This document shows, piece after piece, positions 36,654-44,854 of a stretch of 64,000 nt of DNA (positions are counted from its first letter, which is position 1; every line of letters begins with the position of its first letter). The notes below the pieces were generated by a model. That model saw only the letters and a program-made list of their open reading frames with translations. It did not search any database and was not told the DNA's origin. The stretch is from Paraburkholderia bryophila (lineage in GTDB: Bacteria > Pseudomonadota > Gammaproteobacteria > Burkholderiales > Burkholderiaceae), in assembly GCF_003269035.1 (NCBI RefSeq), contig NZ_QLTK01000003.1, positions 310,001-374,000 on the forward strand, read 5' to 3'. The position numbers and the translations under genes are program-made.

Positions 36654-36680
36654 CGCCGCGTCGGCCGCCGCGGCGTTTTT
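36654..36680. terminator. GC-rich stem-loop between the 31-codon ORF and the SagB gene
   Basis: CGCCGCG (36654-36660) pairs with CGCGGCG (36669-36675), followed on the plus strand by TTTTTAT. On the plus strand it has the form of an intrinsic terminator. On the minus strand it would form a stem in the mRNA between the small ORF and SagB and could lower expression of the enzymes relative to the peptide. The in vivo role is inference. Confidence 0.5.
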
Positions 36681-36688
36681 ATCTGTTA

Positions 36689-36784
36689 TCAGTCCGTTTT
36701 CGGTCTACCCGACGCACCAATTGGCGACTGGTAGGCGTCATTCGACTGATACGAGAGTGTTGGCTCGAGTTTGATTTGCTTCAT
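36689..36784 (-). CDS. 31-residue peptide, candidate precursor of the SagB/carbamoyltransferase pathway
   Basis: ATG at 36784, TGA at 36691-36689. A strong ribosome binding site (TGGAG, seven bases before ATG) is present. The peptide begins MKQIKLEPTLSYQSNDAYQ and ends ...GRPKTD; it has four Ser, two Thr and two Tyr but no Cys. It is the first reading frame of the minus-strand unit, 68 bases before the SagB start. Location, size and hydroxyl-rich sequence suit a precursor that is modified by the dehydrogenase and carbamoyltransferase. Alternatives are a regulatory leader peptide or a chance ORF. It has no family I recognise. Confidence 0.5.
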   Translation of the reverse strand: MKQIKLEPTLSYQSNDAYQSPIGASGRPKTD

Positions 36785-36841
36785 CTTGTTTCTCCAGAAG
36801 GATTGACAAATTGCGGCCAACTCAAGATTCAATCAATCGTC

Positions 36842-36875
36842 GCCGCACGAAAATACTCTCACATCGTCGTGCGGC
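36842..36875. promoter_or_regulatory. 9-bp inverted repeat upstream of the peptide/SagB operon
   Basis: GCCGCACGA (36842-36850) and TCGTGCGGC (36867-36875) are perfect inverted copies with a 16-base AT-rich spacer, 58-91 bases upstream of the peptide start. The flanking stretch 36880-36990 is unusually AT-rich and probably contains the promoter. The repeat could be an operator or a leader-RNA hairpin; there is no T-run on the minus-strand side. Confidence 0.5.
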
Positions 36876-37006
36876 AATACAAGATTTCGATGTTTTATTT
36901 ATTTTATCGATATAAGTAATTAATAATGGATAATTTAAATGTCGGATGGATTATTTCTGTTTCCGCATCAGGATATTGATTATTTTGAATGGATGCACGT
37001 ACAGAG

Positions 37007-38521
37007 TCATTCCGCCGCAGGCGTGGAGGTAGCCCTCACCGCAGACGCGCCGGCTTCACCCGCCACCGTCCGCCCACTCCCATCCCACTGCCAGCCACCC
37101 CCCAGATTCTTAATCAACGTCACACTCCCTTGCGCGAGCAGCGACTGACTATCCGTCAACGACTGCGCCGCCTGCAACAGCGTCAGTTGCTGCGTCAACA
37201 CGCTTTCCTCGCTCGCGGTCCCCGCCAGCAACTGCGCGCGCTGGCTCGCGAACAACTGCTGGTTGCGCCGATAAATCTCGCCATACGCTGCCGCCTGCTG
37301 CTGCAAATGATTGATGTTCGACAAGCTGTCCTCGACACTCTGAAACGCCGTCAGCACCGCGCCGCGATAGTTCGCCACGTCTTCATCGTAAGTCGCGCGG
37401 GCTTCGCGCACCGCGGCGCTGCGTGCGCCGCCGTCGAAAATCGTCGCGGCCAGGTCGGGTCCCAGCGTCCACACGCGGCTCGGCAGCGAGAACAGGTGCG
37501 CGAACGCGTTGTGCTCGAAGCCGCCTTGCGCCGACAGATCCAGCACCGGGAAAAACGCCGCTTCAGCCGCGCCGATTTTCGCGTTCGCGGCGGCGGCGGT
37601 GCGTTCCGCGCTCACCACGTCGTAGCGCCGCTCGAGCAATTGCGACGGCAACGCCAGCGGCACCGCTGGATTGGCGAACGCGTAGTCGTGCTTCGGCGGC
37701 AGCGAGAAGCCGGAGGGCGGTACGCCGATCAGCACGGCGATCGCGTGCTCGTCCTGTTCGCGCGAGGTTTCGGTGGTCTGCAACTGCGCCACCACGATTT
37801 CCAGCGTGTCCTGCGCGGTCAGCACGTCGTCGTTCGACGCGGTGCCTTGCAGAAACGCGGTGCGCGTGATGTCGAGAATGCGTGCGTCGATCTGTTGCTG
37901 CTGTTTAAGCGAGTCGATATCCAGATCGGCCTGGCGTAGTGCGAAATAATCATTGGTGAGCGTGGCCGCGATCGACAGGCGTTCGCCGGCTAACTGCGCG
38001 TCGCTAGCTTGCGCGCTGGCTTTCGCGGACTCGACCTCGCGCCGCACTTCGCCCCACAAGTCCGGTTCCCAGCTCGCCGTGGCCGTCGCGCTCACCGAAT
38101 TCCGGATGCCGGCCACGGTGCTGCCCGTCGTGCTGCTGATACCCGAACTTGCGGCCCCGTTACCGGTGCCGCTGCGCGTGGCCGAGAGACCTGCCGTAAT
38201 CACCGGGAAGAGGCTTGCGCGGTTGGCGTCGACGGTAGCCTGCGCGAGCCGGTAGGCGGCTTCGGCCGCGGCGATCGACTGATTCGCCTTGAGCGAGCGG
38301 CCGATCAGATCCGTCAGCGTGTCGTCCTGATAGACCTGCCACCACGTGCTCGACAGCGCCGCTTGCGGATCGGCCTGCGCACGTTGCCAGTCCACGCCTT
38401 CCTTGAAGGTCGCGGGAATCGCCACCGTGGGTTGGGTGTAATCCGGGCCGACCGCGCAGCCGGTCAGGCACAGCGTCGCCAGCCCCACGCCCGCAACCGC
38501 GCTCAACACTCTGCTCTTCAT
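37007..38521 (-). CDS. Outer-membrane efflux lipoprotein (NodT/OprM family)
   Basis: A 504-residue TolC-like protein with a lipoprotein signal ending LCLTGC (Cys about residue 20-21), mature part CAVGPDYTQP. It has two repeated coiled-coil/outer-membrane-factor halves with typical segments (SWEPDLWGEVRREVESAKAS; NAKIGAAEAAFFPVLDLSA). It would form the outer-membrane channel for the two RND pumps and the fusion protein upstream in the operon. The start at 38521 overlaps the RND stop (ATGA); the longer open frame upstream of it is not homologous. Confidence 0.92.
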   Translation of the reverse strand: MKSRVLSAVAGVGLATLCLTGCAVGPDYTQPTVAIPATFKEGVDWQRAQADPQAALSSTWWQVYQDDTLTDLIGRSLKANQSIAAAEAAYRLAQATVDANRASLFPVITAGLSATRSGTGNGAASSGISSTTGSTVAGIRNSVSATATASWEPDLWGEVRREVESAKASAQASDAQLAGERLSIAATLTNDYFALRQADLDIDSLKQQQQIDARILDITRTAFLQGTASNDDVLTAQDTLEIVVAQLQTTETSREQDEHAIAVLIGVPPSGFSLPPKHDYAFANPAVPLALPSQLLERRYDVVSAERTAAAANAKIGAAEAAFFPVLDLSAQGGFEHNAFAHLFSLPSRVWTLGPDLAATIFDGGARSAAVREARATYDEDVANYRGAVLTAFQSVEDSLSNINHLQQQAAAYGEIYRRNQQLFASQRAQLLAGTASEESVLTQQLTLLQAAQSLTDSQSLLAQGSVTLIKNLGGGWQWDGSGRTVAGEAGASAVRATSTPAAE

Positions 38522-41500
38522 GATGTTGCTTCCTTCCCGTGACGTCGACGGCGCAGACGCTGATACGCGCGGTCGAGCCACAAATAGATGACCGGCGTCG
38601 TATAAAGCGTGAGCATCTGGCTGAAAATCAGTCCACCGATAATCGAAATACCCAGCGGCTTGCGGAATTCCGAGCCGTAGCCGGAGCCGAACACGAGCGG
38701 CAGCGCGCCGAGAATGGCGGCGCTGGTGGTCATCATGATCGGCCGAAAGCGGATCAGGCAGGCGCGCGTGATGGCCTGTTCGGCGGGCAGCCTGGATTGC
38801 CGTTCCTCGGTGATCGCGAAATCGATCATCATGATCGCGTTCTTCTTGACGATCCCGATCAGCAGGATCACGCCGACCAACGCGATGATCGACAACTCCG
38901 TGTTGGTGACCAGCAGCGCGATCAGCGCGCCGACCCCGGCCGAGGGCAGCGTCGACAGAATCGTCAGCGGATGCATCAGGTTCTCGTACAGCATGCCGAG
39001 CACGATATACACGGTGAGCAGCGCGGCGACGATCAGGATCGGCTCGCTCGCCACCGACTGCTGAAACACCTGCGCCGTGCCCGCGAAGCTGCCGACAATG
39101 CTGGCCGGCATGCGCAGTTGCGCGACGGCCTCGTCGACCTGCTGCGTGGCCTGACCGATCGACGCGCCCGGCCCGAGATTGAACGACGCCGTGACGGCCG
39201 GGAAGGTGCCCTGATGGTTGATCGAGATCGCCGTTTGCGCGATCGAGAAATGCGCCATCGCGGCCAGCGGCACGAGGGCGTTGCCGTTGGACAGCACGGC
39301 GGCCGAGGGCGTCGCCGTACGGCTGCCCGGACCGGCCACGGCCGCCGCACTCGCCGCTGCCGCCGCCGTCGAGGCCGCGCGCGCCGAGGTCGCGACGCTC
39401 GGCGCAGCAGACGTGCCGCCGCCGGTCGAGCCGCTGCCCGAGGTGGCGGCCGCACCGGCCGGCACATAGATCGCCTTCAGCGCGGCCGGATCGGTCCAGT
39501 ATTCGGGCGCGAGTTCCATCACCACGTGATACTGGTTCGCGGACTTGTAAATGGTCGATACCTGGCGCTGGCCGAATGCGTCGTACAGCCCCTGATCGAT
39601 CGACGCGAAATTGACGCCGAGCCGTGCCGCCGTATCGCGATCGACGGCCACGCTCGCCTGCATGCTGTTGTCCTGCTGGTCGGTGTTGATGTCCTGCAGC
39701 ATCGGCAGCTTGTGCATGGCGGCGACGACCTTGGGCACCCATTTGTCCAGATCGGTCTGCTCGTCGGCGGTCATCGTGAACTGGTATTGCGCGCCGCTTT
39801 GCCGGCCGCCCACGGTAATGTCCTGGGCCGATTGCAGGAACAGGCGCGCGCCGGGTATATTGGCGAGCGAGCGGCGCAACTGCGCGATCACCTGATCGGC
39901 GCTTGCCTTGCGCGGCCCGAGCGGCTTGAGCGTGACGAACATCAGGGCGGTATTGACCGAATTCGAGCCGCCCACGAAACCGCCCACCGCCTGCACGTTC
40001 GGATTCTTCAGCACCAGTTGATTGATCTTGAGGAATTTCTGCTGCATCGCGTGGTACGAAATGCTCTGCGACGCCTGTACCTGGCCGATCAGCCGCCCGG
40101 TGTCTTCCTGCGGAAAGAAGCCCTTCGGAATCACGATATACAGCAGCACGTTGAGCGCCAGCACCAGAATCGTCACGAGACCCATCAGCACCGGATGGCC
40201 GATCACCCAGCCCAGCGTGCGGGCATAAAAGCGGTGAAAACGCGAGTCGGGGTATTCGTTCCCGTCGTTCTCAGCGTGCGCGTGGCCGGTGCTGCGCAAC
40301 GCGATGCTGGCGAGCATCGGTGTGACGGTCAGCGAGATCACCATCGACATGATGATCGCCACCGAGAGCGACACCGAAAACTCGCGGAACAGCCGCCCGA
40401 CGATCCCGCCCATCAGCAGCAGCGGAATGAACACCGCGATCAGCGAGACGCTGATGGTCAGGACCGTGAAGCCCACTTCGCGCGCACCGTTCAGCGCCGC
40501 CTGCATGGGTGGCTCGCCGCGTTCCATGTGACGCATGATGTTCTCGACCACCACGATCGCATCGTCCACCACGAAGCCGGTCGAGATGGTCAGCGCCATC
40601 AGCGACAGGTTGTTCAGGCTGAAGCCGAGAAAGTACATCACGCCGAAGGTGCCGAGCAGCGACAGCGGCACGACGATCGCCGGGACCAGCGTGGTGCGCC
40701 AGTTGCGGAAGAACGCGAAGGTCACGGCAGTCACGAGCAGCACCGAGATCGCCAGCGTGATCTCGACGTCGAGCAGCGACGCGCGGATCGTCGACGTGCG
40801 GTCCATCAGGATGTCGAGCTTGATGGTCGGCAGGATCGACGCTTCCAGAAACGGCAGCGCGGCTTTCACGTTGTTGACCGTGTCGATCACGTTCGCGCCC
40901 GGCTGCTTGTAGACGATCAGCAGCACGGCCGGCTTGCCGTTCGACAGGCCGTAGTTCTCCAGATTCTCGACGTCCTGCCGCACATAGCCGAGATCGGAGA
41001 TGTGCACCACGTCGTTACCGCTCTGCTTGACGATCAGCGGCGCGTAGTCGGAGGCGTTGTAGAGCTGGTCGTTCGCGCCGAGGTTGTACTTCAGCGGCCC
41101 GACGGCGGCCGAACCTTTAGGCAGATCGACGTTGGCCGTGGCGATCGCGCTGCGAATCTGTTCGAGGCTCACGCCGTAGTGGTTCACGCGGTCCGGATTC
41201 AGTTCGATCCGCACCGCCGGCAGCGCGCCGCCGCCTACCGTGACATCGCCGACGCCCGGCGTTTGCAGCAACTTCTGTTGCAGCACGGTCGACGCTGCGT
41301 CGTACAACTGGCCGCGCGTGGCCGAGTCGGACGTGAGGCTGACGATCAGGATCGGCGCATCGGCCGGATTGACCTTACGGTAGGTCGGATTGCCGTCCAG
41401 ATTGGCCGGCAGGTTGGTGCGCGCGGCGCTGATCGCGGCCTGCACGTCGCGCGCGGCGCCGTTGATGTCGCGATTCAGATCGAACTGCATCGTGATGCGG

Positions 41501-41766
41501 GTCGCGCCGAGCGAGCTCACCGAGGTCATCTGCGTGATGCCGGAGATCTGCCCGAACTGGCGCTCCAGCGGCGTGGCGACCGAGGTCGCCACCGTGTTCG
41601 GATCGGCGCCCGGCAAGGTAGCCTGCACGCTAATGGTCGGGAAATCGACCTCGGGCAAGGGCGCCACCGGCAACAGCTTGAACGCCAGCGCGCCGAATAG
41701 CGCGATGCCGATGGCCAGCAGACCGGTCGCGACAGGGCGCGCGATGAACGGTTCGGACAGGTTCAT
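38518..41766 (-). CDS. mdtC: RND efflux pump subunit, MdtC/MuxC type
   Basis: A 1082-residue inner-membrane proton-driven transporter of the heavy-metal/hydrophobe RND type with twelve helices. The N terminus MNLSEPFIARPVATGLLAIG, the APLPEVDFPTI segment and a conserved DD pair in TISTGFVVDDAIVVVENI are seen. It pairs with the preceding RND gene, as MdtB and MdtC do in E. coli. There is an Ala/Ser/Gly-rich insertion between residues about 765 and 835 (GSGSTGGGTSAAPSVATSAR...), longer than usual for the family. Start at 41766 is four bases after the upstream RND stop. Confidence 0.92.
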   Translation of the reverse strand: MNLSEPFIARPVATGLLAIGIALFGALAFKLLPVAPLPEVDFPTISVQATLPGADPNTVATSVATPLERQFGQISGITQMTSVSSLGATRITMQFDLNRDINGAARDVQAAISAARTNLPANLDGNPTYRKVNPADAPILIVSLTSDSATRGQLYDAASTVLQQKLLQTPGVGDVTVGGGALPAVRIELNPDRVNHYGVSLEQIRSAIATANVDLPKGSAAVGPLKYNLGANDQLYNASDYAPLIVKQSGNDVVHISDLGYVRQDVENLENYGLSNGKPAVLLIVYKQPGANVIDTVNNVKAALPFLEASILPTIKLDILMDRTSTIRASLLDVEITLAISVLLVTAVTFAFFRNWRTTLVPAIVVPLSLLGTFGVMYFLGFSLNNLSLMALTISTGFVVDDAIVVVENIMRHMERGEPPMQAALNGAREVGFTVLTISVSLIAVFIPLLLMGGIVGRLFREFSVSLSVAIIMSMVISLTVTPMLASIALRSTGHAHAENDGNEYPDSRFHRFYARTLGWVIGHPVLMGLVTILVLALNVLLYIVIPKGFFPQEDTGRLIGQVQASQSISYHAMQQKFLKINQLVLKNPNVQAVGGFVGGSNSVNTALMFVTLKPLGPRKASADQVIAQLRRSLANIPGARLFLQSAQDITVGGRQSGAQYQFTMTADEQTDLDKWVPKVVAAMHKLPMLQDINTDQQDNSMQASVAVDRDTAARLGVNFASIDQGLYDAFGQRQVSTIYKSANQYHVVMELAPEYWTDPAALKAIYVPAGAAATSGSGSTGGGTSAAPSVATSARAASTAAAAASAAAVAGPGSRTATPSAAVLSNGNALVPLAAMAHFSIAQTAISINHQGTFPAVTASFNLGPGASIGQATQQVDEAVAQLRMPASIVGSFAGTAQVFQQSVASEPILIVAALLTVYIVLGMLYENLMHPLTILSTLPSAGVGALIALLVTNTELSIIALVGVILLIGIVKKNAIMMIDFAITEERQSRLPAEQAITRACLIRFRPIMMTTSAAILGALPLVFGSGYGSEFRKPLGISIIGGLIFSQMLTLYTTPVIYLWLDRAYQRLRRRRHGKEATS

Positions 41767-41770
41767 CGCG

Positions 41771-44700
41771 TCACTCCGCCGCGGCCGTGGGTCGGTCGCG
41801 TTTGCTGAAGCGCTCTTCCACACGATGCATCGCGAGATACATGACCGGCGTGGAGAACAGCGTCAGCAACTGGCTGATCACCAGGCCGCCGATAATCGCG
41901 ATACCGAGCGGATGCCGCAATTCCGAACCCATGCCGGTACCGAACGCGAGTGGCACCGCGCCGAACAGCGAGGCCATGGTGGTCATCAGGATCGGCCGGA
42001 ACCGCAGTTCGGCGGCGCGGCGGATCGCTTCCACGGCGGGGAGTTTTTCGTTGCGCTCCAGCTCCAGCGCGAAGTCGATCATCATGATGGCGTTTTTCAT
42101 GACGATGCCGATCAGCAGCACGATGCCGATCAGGCCGATGATGTCGAACTGCGTGCCGGTGATCACCAGCGCGAGCAGCGCGCCGAGCGCAGCCGACGGC
42201 AACGTCGACAGAATCGTCACCGGGTGAATGAAACTTTCGTACAGCACGCCGAGCATCAGATACACCACGATGATCGCCGCGCCGACCAGAAACGCCTCGT
42301 TCGACAGCGACGACTGGAAGGTCGCCGCCGTGCCCTCCAGCGACGCCTGCACGGTCAGCGGCAGGCCAATCTGCTTCTCGATGTCGGCCAGCCGCGTGAC
42401 GGCCGTGCCGAGCGTGTAGCCGGGCTGCAGATTGAACGACACATCGGCATACGGGAACTGCCCCTGACGGTCGATCGTGACGGGCGCATGGATCAGCTTC
42501 ATCGTCGCCATGCTGGCAAGCGGCGCGACGCCGCCCGACGAGGTATCCACGTAGAGGCCGGAGAGCAGATCGGACAGGTTGCCCGAGGTTTTGTCGGCGA
42601 CCAGCACGACGTGATACTGATTCAGCTGCGTGTAAATGGTCGACACCTGGCGCTGGCCGAACGCGTCGTACAGCACGTCGTCGATGGCTTGCGGCGTGAC
42701 GCCCAGGCGCGAGGCAGTGGCGCGGTCGAACGTCAACTGAATCTGGTTGCCTTGCTGCGATGCCTGGCTTTGCACGTCGGCGAAGGCCGGGTCGTTTTTC
42801 AGCGCGTCGATCAGCTTGCCGGTCCATTCGTTGAGCACGGCCGGGTCGGTGGCCTGCAGGCCGACGCGGTAGCTGGTGGTCGAGATCGTGTCGTCGAGCG
42901 TCAGATCCTGCACCGGATGCAGGAACAGGCGCATGCCGGCGAGACCCCCGGTCGCATCCGACAGACGCCGGATCACGGCCGCGCTGCTGTCGCGATCGCC
43001 TTTGTCCTTCAGGTTGATCAGCACGGTGCCCTGGTTGAGCGTCGGGCTCGTCTGATTGATACCGACGAACGACGATAGACTCGCCACCGCCGGATCCTTC
43101 AGCAGATCGCTTACCAGTTGCTGCTGCTTCTGCACCATGTACGGAAACGAGATGCCCGGCGCCGCCTGCGAAATGCCTTCGATCAGGCCAGTGTCCTGTT
43201 CGGGGAAGAAACCCTTGGGCATCAGCAGCAGGATCGCGAAGGTCAGCGCGGCGGTCAGCGCCACGGAGAGCAGCGTCAGCCCGCGATGCTCCAGCACCCA
43301 GCCGAGCCCCTGTACGTAGCGCCGATTCACGCGGTCGAAGAAATCGACCCGGTGTTCTTCCTCGTGCGCCTTGAACATGCGCGAACACATCATTGGCGTG
43401 AGCGTCAGCGAGACGAATGCCGAGATCACGATCGCGATGGCCAGCGTCAGCGCGAATTCGCGAAACAGCCGGCCGACCACGTCGCCCATGAACAGCAGCG
43501 GAATCATCACCGCGATCAGCGATACCGACAGCGAAATGATGGTGAAGCCGATCTGTTTCGAGCCCTTCAGCGCGGCTTCCATCGGCGTGTCGCCGGCCTC
43601 GATGTAGCGCGTGATGTTTTCGATCATCACGATCGCGTCGTCCACCACGAAGCCGGTCGCGATGGTCAGCGACATCAGCGTCAGGTTGTTCAGCGAGAAG
43701 CCGAGGCCGTACGCGACGGCGAGCGTGCCGATCAGCGACAACGGCACCGTCACCGCCGGGATCACGGTCGCGGCCACCTTGCGCAGGAAGATAAAAATCA
43801 CCATCACGACCAGCGCGACCGCCACCGCGAGTTCGTATTCCACGTCCGTGACCGACGCGCGGATGGTCTGCGTGCGGTCGGTCAGCACCGCGACCTTGAG
43901 CGTGGCCGGCAGGCTCGCGCGCAATTGCGGCAGCAGCTTCTGCACGCGGTCCACCACGTCGATCACGTTGGCGCCCGGCTGCCGCTGGATGTTCAGCACG
44001 ATCGAGGGCGTGCTGTCGGTCCACGCGGCCTGCTGCACGTCCTCGGCGGCCTGCACGGAGGTGGCGATCTGCGCGAGGCGGATCGGCGCGCCGTTCTTGT
44101 AGGCGAGCACCACGTCCGGGTATTGATCGGCCGATTGCAACTGGTCGTTCGCGCCGATCGAATACGCCTGGTACTTGCCGTCCAGATTGCCCTTGGCCTG
44201 GTTGACGTTGGCGTTGCCGAGCGCGGTGCGCACGTCGTCGAGCGACAGGCCGAGTGAATTCAGCGCGCCCGAATTCGCTTCGATGCGCACCGCCGGGCGC
44301 TGGCCGCCGCTGATCGTCACGAGGCCGACGCCGGAGATCTGCGAAATCTTCTGCGCGAGCCGGGTGTCGGCGAGGTCTTCGATCTTCGTCAGCGGCAGCG
44401 TGTTCGAAGTTAGCGATAAGGTCAGCACCGGCGCGTCGGCGGGATTGACCTTGCTGTAGACCGGCGGGTAGGGCAGGTTGGCCGGCAGGTAGCTGGCCGA
44501 CGCGTTGATGGCCGCCTGCACTTCCTGTTCGGCGACGTCGAGCGACAGCGACAGGTCGAATTCCAGCGTGATGACCGAGACGCCGTTCGAACTCGTGGAG
44601 TTCATCGTTTTCAGGCCGGCCATTTCGCCGAGCTGCACTTCGAGCGGCGCGGTGATCGACGAGCTGACCACGTCCGGGCTCGCGCCGGGATACTGCGTGT

Positions 44701-44842
44701 AGACCTGGATGGTCGGGTAGTCGACCTCGGGCAACGCCGAGACCGGCAGCAGGTGATAGCCGAGCAGGCCGGCCAGCAGCACGGCGATCATCAGCAGCGT
44801 GGTCGCGATCGGCCGCTCGATGAAGGGGCGCGAGATATTCAT
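41771..44842 (-). CDS. mdtB: RND efflux pump subunit, MdtB/MuxB type
   Basis: A 1023-residue RND transporter with N terminus MNISRPFIERPIATTLLMIA and the family segment SALPEVDYPTIQVYTQYPGA, and ATGFVVDDAIVMIENI for the proton-relay Asp pair. It is the second gene of the operon, after the fusion protein (12 bases) and before MdtC (4 bases). Heteromeric MdtBC-type pumps export bile salts, novobiocin or other amphiphiles; substrate here is not shown. Confidence 0.92.
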   Translation of the reverse strand: MNISRPFIERPIATTLLMIAVLLAGLLGYHLLPVSALPEVDYPTIQVYTQYPGASPDVVSSSITAPLEVQLGEMAGLKTMNSTSSNGVSVITLEFDLSLSLDVAEQEVQAAINASASYLPANLPYPPVYSKVNPADAPVLTLSLTSNTLPLTKIEDLADTRLAQKISQISGVGLVTISGGQRPAVRIEANSGALNSLGLSLDDVRTALGNANVNQAKGNLDGKYQAYSIGANDQLQSADQYPDVVLAYKNGAPIRLAQIATSVQAAEDVQQAAWTDSTPSIVLNIQRQPGANVIDVVDRVQKLLPQLRASLPATLKVAVLTDRTQTIRASVTDVEYELAVAVALVVMVIFIFLRKVAATVIPAVTVPLSLIGTLAVAYGLGFSLNNLTLMSLTIATGFVVDDAIVMIENITRYIEAGDTPMEAALKGSKQIGFTIISLSVSLIAVMIPLLFMGDVVGRLFREFALTLAIAIVISAFVSLTLTPMMCSRMFKAHEEEHRVDFFDRVNRRYVQGLGWVLEHRGLTLLSVALTAALTFAILLLMPKGFFPEQDTGLIEGISQAAPGISFPYMVQKQQQLVSDLLKDPAVASLSSFVGINQTSPTLNQGTVLINLKDKGDRDSSAAVIRRLSDATGGLAGMRLFLHPVQDLTLDDTISTTSYRVGLQATDPAVLNEWTGKLIDALKNDPAFADVQSQASQQGNQIQLTFDRATASRLGVTPQAIDDVLYDAFGQRQVSTIYTQLNQYHVVLVADKTSGNLSDLLSGLYVDTSSGGVAPLASMATMKLIHAPVTIDRQGQFPYADVSFNLQPGYTLGTAVTRLADIEKQIGLPLTVQASLEGTAATFQSSLSNEAFLVGAAIIVVYLMLGVLYESFIHPVTILSTLPSAALGALLALVITGTQFDIIGLIGIVLLIGIVMKNAIMMIDFALELERNEKLPAVEAIRRAAELRFRPILMTTMASLFGAVPLAFGTGMGSELRHPLGIAIIGGLVISQLLTLFSTPVMYLAMHRVEERFSKRDRPTAAAE

Positions 44843-44854
44843 GGAGACCGACTG

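Noticed and set aside
36939-37148. A 69-codon plus-strand ORF beginning MSDGLFLFPHQD in AT-rich DNA
   Set aside because: No ribosome binding site, and its second half is antisense to the end of the outer-membrane efflux gene.
38539-41700. A 1053-codon open frame on the plus strand
   Set aside because: It is the antisense shadow of the mdtC-type RND gene; its protein is rich in Arg, His, Asp and Gln with no domain, as expected from high-GC antisense frames.
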